Shown: positions 1 to 8,606, counted from the first letter of the stretch. The stretch: 64,000 nt of DNA from Microbulbifer sp. A4B17 (GCF_003076275.1 NZ_CP029064.1:124001-188000), one strand, 5' to 3'. The notes: generated from the sequence alone by a model not told the origin. Numbers and translations: made by a program.

Positions 1-10
1 CTAACACTAT

Positions 11-997
11 CTACTGCTTTCCTTGCAGGTATGGGCCAATAACCTCAATCTTCTCAATCCAAATAGCCCCGCTGTAACCTTTGGGTAGAAAACTGAGTTC
101 TTCAGGTGTGTAAATACCAGGCAAGCCTCGCTTGCCATTTTTATTGTCTACTGCCATCACTAAGCTATTGGCTTTGGCTACTCGTTCAGAGTAACGATTG
201 GGCCAACCCCACAAAGCCCATCGCCAGGTATTGGGTGCAATAACAATGCTGTTGCGGCAAGCCTCGGGAAAGTAACCGCTCCAACCGAACAGTAAATATC
301 GCAGAGCACATTGTTTGGCACTTGTCTTGCTGAAGGCCAATGCACTTGGCCGCAATTGCCGTATCCTTTTAATTGGACGATCGCCACCGTAGACCATTAG
401 CCGGGAATTAATAGGCAATTGGTGTTGGCGAAGATAGTTATCCAGTCGATCTGCTTCTGTTGGATTATTACTCTTAATATTGATCAGAAACTGCTTACCG
501 GGAAAGTGCAGCGAAACCTCTTTTAAAGTGGGAAGTAAGCCCACTCCTTGGCCACGAAAGGGAAATGTCTTGCCGCCATCAAAGGTATAGCCGTAACCAA
601 TATCCAGCTTCTTTAAATCCTCTATGGATTGTTCCCGGGTGACGCCTTTCCCGTTCGTGCGACAGTCAAGGGTCCAATCGTGAAACACCGCGAAGTCACC
701 ATCAGTGGTGGGGTGAATATCGATTTCGACAATGTCCGCACCATGGGAAAAGGCGGCCTCCATAGAGGGAATAGTATTTTCCAGGTAGCGGTGTTCCGGG
801 GGATATATGTGAACTGCTGTGCAGTCGTCACGACCCAAATTATCGCGATTATAAGTTTGATAGACACCGCGATGAGAAATCAGGATGGGCTGGCCTTGGG
901 GGGGCGGTGCCAGCCAGGAGGCATTAAGTAGGTAAATAGCACCGAGACCGAACAGAGTAAGCAATGCGCTGATTTTGATAATGGCGCTTCTTTTCAT
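11..997 (-). CDS. Glycerophosphodiester phosphodiesterase family protein
   Basis: Probable membrane-anchored or exported GDPD that would hydrolyse glycerophosphodiesters to glycerol-3-phosphate and an alcohol. Seen: an N-terminal hydrophobic segment (about residues 7-27), then the family landmarks ISHRG (catalytic His 42), LENT near the second beta strand, VEIDIHPTTDG (acidic metal ligands) and FHDWTLDCRTNGKG (second catalytic His). The 328-residue length is normal for the family. The frame stays open upstream to 1357, but the ATG at 997 starts the signal-anchor and everything before it is low-complexity read-through of a non-coding stretch. An insertion between the first His and the LENT motif contains two Cys and is longer than in typical cytoplasmic GDPDs. 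Monocistronic as far as visible. Confidence 0.85.
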   Translation of the reverse strand: MKRSAIIKISALLTLFGLGAIYLLNASWLAPPPQGQPILISHRGVYQTYNRDNLGRDDCTAVHIYPPEHRYLENTIPSMEAAFSHGADIVEIDIHPTTDGDFAVFHDWTLDCRTNGKGVTREQSIEDLKKLDIGYGYTFDGGKTFPFRGQGVGLLPTLKEVSLHFPGKQFLINIKSNNPTEADRLDNYLRQHQLPINSRLMVYGGDRPIKRIRQLRPSALAFSKTSAKQCALRYLLFGWSGYFPEACRNSIVIAPNTWRWALWGWPNRYSERVAKANSLVMAVDNKNGKRGLPGIYTPEELSFLPKGYSGAIWIEKIEVIGPYLQGKQ

Positions 998-1136
998 TTG
1001 GCTTCCCTGCCACTTTTGCCTGAAAGTGATGCCAATATTAGCGGGTTTAGGGACAGAGAACCGGGCGCTGATAAGGTGAATTATGGCGAATTCGGACGGT
1101 GGGTCTGGGGTGGTGCACCCCCCCCCAAAAAAATTA

Positions 1137-2117
1137 TCAGAGTGCGGCTTTGGTAATGGTTCCCACCAGGTAGCCGGTATATACGAGGTAGGCCAATAAC
1201 AGGGCGGCTCCCTCCCAGCGATTGATCCGGCCCTGCCCTTTGAAGCCGTAGGCAAAAATAAACAGGGCAATTGTGAGGCCCAGAACCATCGGCCAGTCGC
1301 GGGACAGCACCTCGTGGGGTACGTTGGCCATGGGAGCAATGGTGCCGGCAATGCCAACTACCGCCAGAAGATTAAACATATTGGAGCCGACAACGTTGCC
1401 GATGGCGATATCGTGCTCTCCTTTTCGGGCCGCCACTAAGGTTGCGGCAAGCTCCGGCAGTGAGGTTCCCAGGGCAACAATAGTCAGGCCTATCACCAGA
1501 TCACTGACCCCCAAAGACTCGGCAATGGTTACTGCTCCCCATACGAGGATTCGGGAGCTGACAATCAATAGCACCAGACCTGCTACCAACCAAAATATGG
1601 CAGTTCCGAGTGGCATAGGGTTGTCTTCCAGCTCAGTTTCTACTTCGCCCTCAAGCTGGTCACCTTTATTGCGCATGGCAGAAAAGATACTCCAGCCGAT
1701 CAAGGCGAAGAAACCGAATAACAGAACAATGCCCTCCCAGCGCTCCAAGCGATCATTCCACAGGAAGGCGCCACTGAGCAGGGTGATCGCCAGCAACAGC
1801 GGTAGTTCCTTGCGTACGATTTTTGAATGAACTGAGAGAGGAATCAGCAGCGCACTGAAGCCCAGAATCAGGCCGGTATTAGCGATATTGGAACCGTAGG
1901 CATTACCCAGAGCCAGGCCGGGGTTGCCATTCAATGCGGCGATGGCTGATACCACCATCTCTGGGGCGGAAGTGCCGAAGCCGACGATCACCATACCAAT
2001 TAACAGTGTGGGCATGCCGCAGTGTTTAGCGGTGGCGGCAGCCCCATCCACAAAGCGGTCGGCACTCCAGACCAGCACAATAAAGCCGGCAATGATGGCA
2101 AGAGCGGCGAGAAGCAT
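1137..2117 (-). CDS. Calcium/sodium antiporter (CaCA family, YrbG-like)
   Basis: Inner-membrane cation exchanger of the CaCA superfamily, expected to exchange Ca2+ for Na+ or H+. Seen: 326 residues with about ten hydrophobic segments arranged as two inverted halves. Each half carries an alpha-repeat: GFGTSAPEM followed by GNAYGSNIANTGLILG in the N half, and ALGTSLPEL followed by GNVVGSNMFNLLAVVG in the C half. These Glu-containing repeats form the ion-binding site in the family. A central hydrophilic loop rich in Glu lies around residues 140-155. The stop at 1137 abuts a poly-C/poly-A run (1120-1134). The gene appears monocistronic. Confidence 0.92.
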   Translation of the reverse strand: MLLAALAIIAGFIVLVWSADRFVDGAAATAKHCGMPTLLIGMVIVGFGTSAPEMVVSAIAALNGNPGLALGNAYGSNIANTGLILGFSALLIPLSVHSKIVRKELPLLLAITLLSGAFLWNDRLERWEGIVLLFGFFALIGWSIFSAMRNKGDQLEGEVETELEDNPMPLGTAIFWLVAGLVLLIVSSRILVWGAVTIAESLGVSDLVIGLTIVALGTSLPELAATLVAARKGEHDIAIGNVVGSNMFNLLAVVGIAGTIAPMANVPHEVLSRDWPMVLGLTIALFIFAYGFKGQGRINRWEGAALLLAYLVYTGYLVGTITKAAL

Positions 2118-2465
2118 AAGGGTTCCTCAATAAATACATTCCAGCCGGGGTCTTTACCCGACAAACGGGGGCCGATTGTACCGGCTCTGGCAAATACAAA
2201 AAGGTATTCAGTTATGTGGATGGGATATCAGGGACAAATTAACGCAAATGTCCCGTCAGTCAGATGGTTTCGCTGCCAGTGTAGGCTACAGTCAATGCAT
2301 GGCCCGGTAAATCTGCAGGGTGGCAATGGGGTGGCGCGCCCAGTCGCAATATCCCTCAGCTGGTGGAGATGTCGGGTAAATCTACGCGGGTCGCACAAAG
2401 CAATGCGCGGCAGATTCCGCGATATCCATGTCACCGGCTGCTAAGCCGGTTATTTAGGAGGCCTT
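2118..2465. other. Intergenic gap with a hairpin just before a ribosome binding site
   Basis: This 348-base divergent gap separates the antiporter from the small lipoprotein gene and must hold both promoters. No convincing gene is present; the open frames across it are short and lack family features. The one clear structure is a perfect 7-bp hairpin at 2433-2450 (ACCGGCT, loop GCTA, AGCCGGT). It ends seven bases before the GGAG ribosome binding site of the next gene and is followed by TTATTT, so it could be a short terminator or a 5'-UTR element of the lipoprotein mRNA. Confidence 0.4.
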
Positions 2466-2717
2466 ATGAGACTCAAAGCATCAGTTGGGATACTGGCCGC
2501 GGCGATGGTTTTGACCCTATCTGCCTGCGAACAGCGCAAGAAAGATGAAGGGATGAACAGCGGTCAAGGGATGGGTGCCACTGAAACAGGTTGCTGCCAG
2601 CATGCCGAAAACGCCTGTGCTGGCGATGTGACCAAATCCCAATGCGATCAGATGACCGGTAAATTTCACAAGGATCACATGTGTCATACCGATACCGGTA
2701 AATGCGCCCGTAAATAA
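2466..2717 (+). CDS. Small Cys/His-rich lipoprotein
   Basis: An 83-residue predicted lipoprotein of unknown function. Seen: a signal peptide with the lipobox LSAC ending at about residue 21, then a short linker rich in Gly and Met, and a mature domain with seven further Cys and several His (GCCQHAENAC, the pattern MTGKFHKDHMCHTDTGKC). The ribosome binding site TAGGAGG lies seven bases before the ATG. The spacing of Cys and His is compatible with metal binding or several disulfides in the periplasm; that is inference. A stable hairpin sits immediately upstream of the ribosome binding site. I do not recognise a named family. Confidence 0.75.
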   Translation: MRLKASVGILAAAMVLTLSACEQRKKDEGMNSGQGMGATETGCCQHAENACAGDVTKSQCDQMTGKFHKDHMCHTDTGKCARK

Positions 2718-2990
2718 AGCTGGTTGTGAGGGGTGTGACACAATCTTTGTGACGCACCCTTCTACAATTTGCTCTTCCAGTCCTGTCCAAAGACCCTCTG
2801 TCAGCAGGTCACTCCTCAGAGCATTAAAATTAGCAAGTAGTGACTAAAGAACCTCTTGCAGTACCCATTTACTAGCTGATTCAGAGTTTCTTGACATTAG
2901 TTACATCTGCAACTAACTTCGTTTGCGCTTTAAATCCACAATCCGCGGCTCTGTTATGAGGTACCGCGATGATAAGAAATGGAGGACCGC

Positions 2991-4070
2991 ATGGCCGACT
3001 TATTTGAAAACCCGATGGGACTGAACGGATTCGAATTCGTAGAATTTACTGCGCCGGAAAAAGGCATCCTTGAAACCGTTTTTGCCGCCATGGGCTTTGA
3101 GAAAATCGCCCGTCACCGCTCCAAAGATGTCGAGCTGTGGCGCCAGGGTGATATCAATTTTATCACCAACTACGAGCCCAACAGTCACGCCTACTACTAC
3201 GCTCAGGAACATGGCCCCTCCGCCTGCGGTCTGGCTTTCCGCGTAAAAGATTCCAAATTCGCCTACGAAGAAGCCCTGCGTAAAGGTGCGCAGCCAGTCC
3301 ATGTGAATACTGGCCCGATGGAGCTGCACCTGCCGGCAATTAAAGGTATTGGCGGCGCGACCCTTTATATGATCGACCGCTACGAAGACGGTGAATCCAT
3401 CTACGATATTGACTTTATCTGGGAAGAGGGCGCAGAGCGCCGCCCCGAAGGTTGTGGTTTCCACACTCTGGATCACCTTACCCACAACGTGTATCGCGGT
3501 CGTATGGATTACTGGGCCAAGTATTACGAAGACCTGTTCAATTTCCGCGAGATTCGTTACTTCGATATCAAAGGCGAATACACCGGCCTGCTGTCCAAGG
3601 CGATGACTGCACCGGATGGCAAGATCCGTATTCCGCTGAACGAAGAAGCAGCTGGTGGCGGTGGCCAGATCGAAGAGTTCCTGATGAAGTACAACGGCGA
3701 AGGTATCCAGCATATCGCTTTTGCCTGTGACGACTTGATCGCCTGTTGGGATCGCCTGAAAGAGCGCGGCATGGAGTTTATGACTCCGCCGCCGGACACT
3801 TACTACGAAATGCTGGAAGAGCGCCTGCCTGGGCACGGTGAACCTACTGAAGAATTCCAGAGCCGTGGCATCCTGCTGGATGGCACCACCGAGGGCGGCC
3901 AACCACGCCTGCTGCTACAGATTTTCTCCGCCAATATGCTCGGCCCGGTATTCTTTGAGTTTATCCAGCGCAAGGAAGATGAAGGGTTTGGTGAGGGTAA
4001 CTTTAAGGCCCTGTTCGAATCCATTGAGCGCGACCAGCTCAAGCGTGGCGTCATTAAAGAAAAGGAATAA
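2991..4070 (+). CDS. hppD: 4-hydroxyphenylpyruvate dioxygenase
   Basis: Fe(II)-dependent dioxygenase converting 4-hydroxyphenylpyruvate to homogentisate in tyrosine catabolism. Seen: 359 residues, the usual bacterial size, with two VOC-type halves. The three expected iron ligands are in place: His in [12 protein letters not shown], His in [11 protein letters not shown] and Glu in FFEFIQRK near the C terminus. The LLLQIF strand before the Glu is also typical. An in-frame ATG lies at 2979, but GGAGG at 2981-2985 is correctly spaced from the ATG at 2991, giving MADLFENP, so I chose that start. First gene of an operon with the VOC protein and the fumarylacetoacetase-like hydrolase. Confidence 0.97.
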   Translation: MADLFENPMGLNGFEFVEFTAPEKGILETVFAAMGFEKIARHRSKDVELWRQGDINFITNYEPNSHAYYYAQEHGPSACGLAFRVKDSKFAYEEALRKGAQPVHVNTGPMELHLPAIKGIGGATLYMIDRYEDGESIYDIDFIWEEGAERRPEGCGFHTLDHLTHNVYRGRMDYWAKYYEDLFNFREIRYFDIKGEYTGLLSKAMTAPDGKIRIPLNEEAAGGGGQIEEFLMKYNGEGIQHIAFACDDLIACWDRLKERGMEFMTPPPDTYYEMLEERLPGHGEPTEEFQSRGILLDGTTEGGQPRLLLQIFSANMLGPVFFEFIQRKEDEGFGEGNFKALFESIERDQLKRGVIKEKE

Positions 4071-4084
4071 TAACGGAGGCTTCA

Positions 4085-4645
4085 ATGGGCATTAAGCGCA
4101 TTCACCACGTGGCGTATCGCTGTAGGGACGCCAAGGAGACAGTGGAATTCTACCGCGATCTTCTCGGCATGGACTTCCAGTTGGCCATTGCCGAAAACGA
4201 GGTACCCTCAACCGGTGAGCCGGACCCTTACATGCACGTCTTTATGGATGCGGGTATGGGGAATGTGCTTGCCTTCTTCGAAATCCCCAACTCCCCGGAG
4301 ATGGGGCGCGATGAGAACACACCCAAATGGGTGCAGCATATCGCTTTCGAAGTGGAGTCCATGGATGAAATGCTTGAGACCAAAGCACGACTGGAAGCGG
4401 CCGGGGTCGACGTACTCGGCCCTACCAATCACACTATCTTCCAGTCGATCTACTTCTTCGACCCCAACGGCCATCGTATTGAGCTGGCCGCCAATACCGC
4501 CAAGCCTGGTATGCACAAAGAGCTGAAGCGGGTTGCTGAGGATATGTTGGAAGAGTGGTCGCGTACTAAAAAAGCCCCAAGGCACGCCGCCTGGATGCAT
4601 GGGGAAGAAGAATTTGTGGAAAAAACTGAAGGGGAGGCACAGTGA
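4085..4645 (+). CDS. VOC family protein (glyoxalase/bleomycin-resistance fold)
   Basis: A 186-residue single VOC-domain protein. Seen: the N-terminal metal-ligand-type motif IHHVAYRC, a central PKWVQHIAFEV with another His, and the C-terminal FFDPNGHRIEL strand with the usual Glu ligand. A charged helical tail follows (about residues 140-186). It starts 14 bases after hppD and overlaps the next gene by GTGA, so it is translationally coupled in the tyrosine operon. Genes of this type are commonly found between hppD and the hydrolase in marine gammaproteobacteria. The actual reaction is not established from the sequence; a dioxygenase or isomerase role in the pathway is inference. Confidence 0.88.
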   Translation: MGIKRIHHVAYRCRDAKETVEFYRDLLGMDFQLAIAENEVPSTGEPDPYMHVFMDAGMGNVLAFFEIPNSPEMGRDENTPKWVQHIAFEVESMDEMLETKARLEAAGVDVLGPTNHTIFQSIYFFDPNGHRIELAANTAKPGMHKELKRVAEDMLEEWSRTKKAPRHAAWMHGEEEFVEKTEGEAQ

Positions 4646-5649
4646 AGTTAGCGAGCCTTAAATCCGGCCGCGATGGCCAATTGGTTGTTGTTAGCGACGA
4701 TCTTACCCGTATGGTGCCAGCTGGCGATATTGCCCCCACCATGCAGAGTGCGTTGGACAATTGGGCATCAGTCAGCGGCGAGTTGGAGAAGTTACACGAG
4801 CGCCTGCAAAATGGTGAGATTCAAGGGGAAGCCTTTGACCAAACTCTGTGTGCTTCGCCTTTACCGCGCGCATATCACTGGGCCGACGGTAGTGCTTATG
4901 TGAATCATGTTGAGCTGGTGCGCAAAGCCCGCGGTGCCGAGGTGCCGGAGAGCTTCTACAGCGATCCGCTCATGTATCAAGGTGGTTCCGATACCTTCCT
5001 GGATCCACGCGAGCCGGTAAAGATGCCGCAAAGCAATGGCTTTGGCATCGACTTCGAGGCAGAAATTGCCGTGATCACTGACGATGTCCCTATGGGAGTA
5101 TCTGCCGAGGATGCACTGTCTCATATCAAGCTGGTGATGCTGGTCAACGATGTGTCCCTGCGCGGTTTGATTCCAGCGGAGCTGGCCAAGGGATTTGGTT
5201 TCTACCAGTCCAAACCCTCCAGTGCTTTCTCACCGGTGTGTGTCACTCCCGAGCAGCTGGGTGAAAACTGGCGCGAGGGCAAACTGCACCTGCCATTGCT
5301 TTCCCACCTGAACGGCGAGAAGTTTGGCGAGCCCAATGCCGGTGTGGATATGACTTTCCACTTCGGACAATTGGTTGCCCACGCGGCCAGAACCCGTCCT
5401 CTTTGTGCAGGCACCATTATTGGCTCTGGAACAGTGTCCAATAAGTTGGATGGCGGCCCCGGTAAGCCTGTTGCAGAGGGTGGTGTTGGTTACAGCTGCA
5501 TTGCTGAAATTCGCATGATTGAGACCATTCAGAATGGCTCTGCAAGCACGCCATTTATGGACTTTGGAAATACCATCGCCATCGAAATGCTCGATGATCA
5601 AGGTCAGTCTATTTTTGGCCGTATTGAACAGATTGTAGAGCAGGCTTAA
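4642..5649 (+). CDS. Fumarylacetoacetate hydrolase family protein
   Basis: Mg2+-dependent C-C hydrolase of the FAH family, here probably the fumarylacetoacetase that cleaves fumarylacetoacetate to fumarate and acetoacetate. Seen: 335 residues starting at a GTG inside the GTGA overlap with the VOC gene, with GGGGAGG upstream. The core has the metal-site signature FGIDFEAEIAVITDDVP, later MLVNDVSLRGL, the FGFYQSKPSSAFSP segment, and the GTIIGSGTVSNK stretch near the end. The length is closer to the bacterial fumarylacetoacetase-like group than to the short YcgM-like decarboxylases. No homogentisate dioxygenase or maleylacetoacetate isomerase is adjacent, so those steps must be encoded elsewhere. 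Confidence 0.88.
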   Translation: MKLASLKSGRDGQLVVVSDDLTRMVPAGDIAPTMQSALDNWASVSGELEKLHERLQNGEIQGEAFDQTLCASPLPRAYHWADGSAYVNHVELVRKARGAEVPESFYSDPLMYQGGSDTFLDPREPVKMPQSNGFGIDFEAEIAVITDDVPMGVSAEDALSHIKLVMLVNDVSLRGLIPAELAKGFGFYQSKPSSAFSPVCVTPEQLGENWREGKLHLPLLSHLNGEKFGEPNAGVDMTFHFGQLVAHAARTRPLCAGTIIGSGTVSNKLDGGPGKPVAEGGVGYSCIAEIRMIETIQNGSASTPFMDFGNTIAIEMLDDQGQSIFGRIEQIVEQA

Positions 5650-5658
5650 TCAGGTTTT

Positions 5659-5709
5659 AAAAAACCAACCAAATAATAACTATTATGGTAAAGGTTTGGT
5701 TGGTTTTTT
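5659..5709 (+). terminator. Rho-independent terminator of the hppD operon
   Basis: A perfect 15-bp inverted repeat (5659-5673 and 5695-5709, core CCAACC/GGTTGG flanked by A and T runs) with a 21-base loop. It ends in six T residues, ten bases after the stop of the hydrolase gene. Confidence 0.9.
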
Positions 5710-6197
5710 AGCATGATGCATAAATGGTCCATTTCAGGAAAACTTTTTTCCGTTTTAGTGATATTAAATAAATATAAATTTTTACCGCTGTAATGGAGCC
5801 ATGGCTATTTTTATCTGACACAACACCAGCTAACGGTTGCCTTTTTGTACAATTAAAAAACTGGCTGGTTTTGTATATATTCTTAATGCAAATGGTAATT
5901 CCTCTCGTTATACGCTAAGGATAAGATTTTCATGTAGGGAATTTATTAAACTATTCCCATTAGCCAAATGTTCTTGGTTAGCCATCCTTTTTTCCTCACT
6001 GCAAATCTAATACTAATGCCTCGCCCAAAAATAGTGCCAGAGTCGATTTAATAATTTTTTTTCTTGCCTATTTCTCTGGGTATTTATCTGCTTCAATGCG
6101 GTCCAAATTTTTGACGGCGTTCCAAAAACTCCCACGGTTCTCAATAAAAGGATTTTATGAGCGTCTCTTTTACCTAATAAAAATGAGGGATTTAAAA
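5710..6197. other. AT-rich gap upstream of the first YopT-like gene
   Basis: About 490 bases of AT-rich DNA with no supportable gene. It contains the first copy of the GTGCCAGAGTC repeat (6027-6050). A frame continuous with the downstream protease opens at 6096, but its upstream part is not conserved with the paralogue, so I treat it as leader sequence. Confidence 0.4.
6027..6050 (+). repeat. Direct repeat, copy 1 (core GTGCCAGAGTC)
   Basis: AAAAATAGTGCCAGAGTCGA followed by TTTA. The same 22-26 base unit recurs four more times between 7529 and 7734, all in the same orientation, and appears nowhere else that I could see in the window. It lies 148 bases before the first YopT-like start. Confidence 0.75.
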
Positions 6198-6983
6198 ATG
6201 CCAATGTGGCTTGATAAGGTTGTTTTGAACCTAACGGCAACGCGTGTTCCAGCGGTGCAACAGTCTGTAATTACATATAATGGAGCGTATATTCCTTTTA
6301 GTCAGTGTGAAGATCCAATTTATAGCCATATTACTTCCAATGCCGCTACCTGCGGTGGTATTTGTGAAGCATTAGCAGCATTTTGGATTAAACATCATGC
6401 TGACGGGAATGATTTATGGAGCTGGTTAAAACCTGATGGCGTTTTAAATGTAGGTAACTTAAATCAGGTAATGGCGTTACAGCGTCAAGGAATTAATCCG
6501 CCTCCTCATCAAAATCAAGATACGGTAACTGAACTTTGGTTACAGGGGCAAAACATATTGCCGGCTAAATATAGTGCATTCCAGTATACGCTTCCAAATG
6601 GTCGGGGTGGACGTCAAATTAGAGGCTATAACCAAAATCGAATTTCCACCGGTACGAGTGCTCTATGTAATGCTAATGCTCTGGCGCGAGAAATTATTTT
6701 GGATCATGGGGGTGCGCCTCACAGCGATACCCGAAGCGGTAGGAAAACCTCCGGAGTCTATAAAAAAATATCTATTGAAAGTACTGTTTTTGGATTTATG
6801 CACACAATGAGTGCTTGGGTAGCGGAAGATATTTCATTCTTTGATCCAAATTTTGGTGAGTTTTATTTTTCAACAAAAACTGATTTTGTTAACTGGTTTA
6901 CCCAAAGTTTCTGGTTTAGTTCTTCATACGCTTTAGGCTTGAGTGGAGCTTATGAAATCTTCACTTATTCGTCTCGAGCATAA
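6198..6983 (+). CDS. YopT-type (C58) cysteine protease-like protein, copy 1
   Basis: A 261-residue protein with the signature of the YopT/AvrPphB papain-like protease family. Seen from the chosen start: GGICEALAAFWI places the nucleophile Cys at 56, MHTMSAWVAEDI places the His at 202, and FFDPNFGEF places the Asp at 216. Their order and local context match the C58 Cys-His-Asp triad. No signal peptide or membrane segment is visible. The frame is open from 6096, but GAGGGA at 6185-6190 is seven bases before the ATG at 6198. The resulting N terminus MPMWLDKVVLNLTATR aligns directly with the paralogue at 7869. Known family members cleave host proteins as secreted effectors; the target here is unknown. 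No secretion-system gene is nearby. Confidence 0.72.
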   Translation: MPMWLDKVVLNLTATRVPAVQQSVITYNGAYIPFSQCEDPIYSHITSNAATCGGICEALAAFWIKHHADGNDLWSWLKPDGVLNVGNLNQVMALQRQGINPPPHQNQDTVTELWLQGQNILPAKYSAFQYTLPNGRGGRQIRGYNQNRISTGTSALCNANALAREIILDHGGAPHSDTRSGRKTSGVYKKISIESTVFGFMHTMSAWVAEDISFFDPNFGEFYFSTKTDFVNWFTQSFWFSSSYALGLSGAYEIFTYSSRA

Positions 6984-7325
6984 TGCTGAAGAGATAAATT
7001 ATTTTTAGCTTGAGCTCCAATTGACATTTAATTTACGTTATCGTATTTATTATTTTAATTGGGGCTATGTTTCATAGAATATTCTCATACGATTGAGGCA
7101 AAAATTACATTTATAGAGTCCATACTCCCGCCGGGTAAAAGGGCAAAGCGGTATTTTATCTCCCAATGTTTTGGTAAGGGAGTTAATTCTCGGCCAGAAC
7201 CTCCGGTGTTGATTGCTACAAGATAGTATCTCTTGACTGTACTTTTGCCAGGTTTTCAGTGGCGTTGCCAGCGGTAGCAGCACACTACCAGTTTTCCCCT
7301 CTCTGCCCTTCCCCCATGGGCGCTC

Positions 7326-7358
7326 GGCAGCCGGGTCTTCCCCCCGGCTGCCTTTTTT
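7326..7358 (+). terminator. Strong hairpin terminator between the YopT-like genes
   Basis: GGCAGCCGGG and CCCGGCTGCC form a perfect 10-bp GC-rich stem around the loop TCTTCCC, followed at once by six T residues. It points along the plus strand and lies 343 bases after the stop of the first YopT-like gene, so it may end a separate short transcript rather than that mRNA. Confidence 0.75.
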
Positions 7359-7528
7359 CCGATAGTCACTTTCAGCTGTATCGCCAATTGCTGACGGTGT
7401 GACTTTCAATTGCGATTATAGATGTTTCTGTGTTCGCTTGCATTTAAACATATGAACCAGGTGTCATCTATTACAAAAAATAAACGGTTGTAAAGAAGGT
7501 AGCTCGCAAAATGAGTATTTTTTTATCC

Positions 7529-7734
7529 AAAAAATAGTACCAGAGTCAATTTTAAGATAGAGCCTGAACTGACTAGCGCAAGGAGTTGAGTCTAAACCCA
7601 TGAGGAATTTGTAGTGGCATGGAATGGTGTCCTTGTCGATAAAAAATAGTGCCAGAGTCAAATTAAAATTCGTGCCAGAGCCAATTTAACCTTGCGATTT
7701 ATTGTGCTGATAAAAAGTGCCAGAGTCGATTTTA
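7529..7734 (+). repeat. Cluster of four direct repeats (copies 2-5)
   Basis: Copies lie at 7529-7554 (GTACCAGAGTC variant), 7641-7665, 7665-7688 (GTGCCAGAGCC variant, immediately adjoining) and 7712-7734. Each has an A-rich 5' side and an ATTTTA or AATTTA 3' side. All are in the same direction as copy 1. Spacing is irregular, so this is neither a CRISPR nor a simple tandem array. Transposon-end or MITE origin is possible but not shown. Confidence 0.7.
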
Positions 7735-7868
7735 TAAAAATTTATACACCTATCTGACTTGTAATTTTTCTGTTTCAATTTAACGCATACACCGGAAAGC
7801 ACTTCTCAGAATTAATTAACTGATCATTGAAAAAGTGTTTTTATTTTCTGAATACAGGAGAAATGGAT

Positions 7869-8606
7869 ATGCCGATTTGGTTTGATAAAACAGTACTTGC
7901 ACTTACCGGAACACGGGTTGGACCTGTTCAGAGATCTGTGGCCCAACACGGCGGCACGCTTCAATATAATTTCAGTCAGTGTTTAGATCCGGTAAAGGCA
8001 CAGATCACCATACATCAGGATACAGCTGGTGGCGTCTGTGAATCTCTTAGCGCGCACTGGATTAAATTTCACGCAGAGGATGATAGCCTTTGGAATTGGC
8101 TCTTTCCCAACGGTGCACTGAGTGAACAGCATCTTTTTCATGTAATGACCCTGCATCAGATTGGTGGAAATGCACCCAATCAAGACCAGGTTTCTGAGGC
8201 ATGGTTGCAATCTCACAATGTTCTGCCATTGCAAAATAATGGCGGTGTAGGTATCGCTGGGCCAAATGGTCGGCGTCAAATTCACGTTGTTACAGGCCCC
8301 CGCTTGGATCAAGGGCAAACTACCATGCGCAACTCTGCGGCGCTTGCCGATGAAATTATTAGAGAGCCGACAAGAAGTGCTGGTTCTTACAAGAAAATCG
8401 GTATTTCGGGTAAGGTGGGTGCCCATGCTATGGCAGCCTGGGTTGCAGAGGACGTGCTATTTTTCGACCCAAATTTTGGAGAGTTCTGGTTCCCAACTAA
8501 GAACGCATTCCGCAACTGGTTTGTAAACTCCTTCTGGAATACCTCTATGTATGCCATTGGCCTGAGCGGAAGCTATGACGTGCGCTGTTATGCACATGCA
8601 ACCTGA
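7869..8606 (+). CDS. YopT-type (C58) cysteine protease-like protein, copy 2
   Basis: A 245-residue paralogue of the gene at 6198, similar along its whole length. Seen: GGVCESLSAHWI (Cys 57), GAHAMAAWVAED (His 186) and LFFDPNFGEFWF (Asp 200), the same Cys-His-Asp triad order. AGGAG at 7856-7860 is eight bases from the ATG at 7869, which fixes the start as MPIWFDKTVLAL; an ATG two codons upstream is too close to it. No signal peptide is seen. The middle is shorter than in copy 1, with a loop around residues 120-150 differing most. The pair looks like a tandem duplication that has diverged considerably. Effector or toxin function is inferred from the fold family only. Confidence 0.72.
   Translation: MPIWFDKTVLALTGTRVGPVQRSVAQHGGTLQYNFSQCLDPVKAQITIHQDTAGGVCESLSAHWIKFHAEDDSLWNWLFPNGALSEQHLFHVMTLHQIGGNAPNQDQVSEAWLQSHNVLPLQNNGGVGIAGPNGRRQIHVVTGPRLDQGQTTMRNSAALADEIIREPTRSAGSYKKIGISGKVGAHAMAAWVAEDVLFFDPNFGEFWFPTKNAFRNWFVNSFWNTSMYAIGLSGSYDVRCYAHAT

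Larger units (their letters stand above)
6984..7868. other. Gap between the YopT-like paralogues with a terminator and repeats
   Basis: An 885-base region without a supportable gene. A minus-strand frame at 7065-7409 (114 codons) has no family features and runs through the hairpin at 7326-7352, so I do not call it. The region holds a textbook terminator (7326-7358) and four copies of the GTGCCAGAGTC repeat (7529-7734). Base composition changes sharply: about 7230-7400 is GC-rich inside AT-rich flanks, which suggests an inserted or remnant element. Confidence 0.5.

Noticed and set aside
998..1357. 120-codon N-terminal extension of the GDPD frame
   Set aside because: Low-complexity read-through; the ATG at 997 starts a proper membrane anchor.
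3000..3902. 300-codon minus-strand frame inside hppD
   Set aside because: Shadow of a clearly coding plus-strand gene; no family features.
7065..7409. 114-codon minus-strand frame between the YopT-like genes
   Set aside because: Passes through the terminator hairpin, no homology signals, atypical composition.
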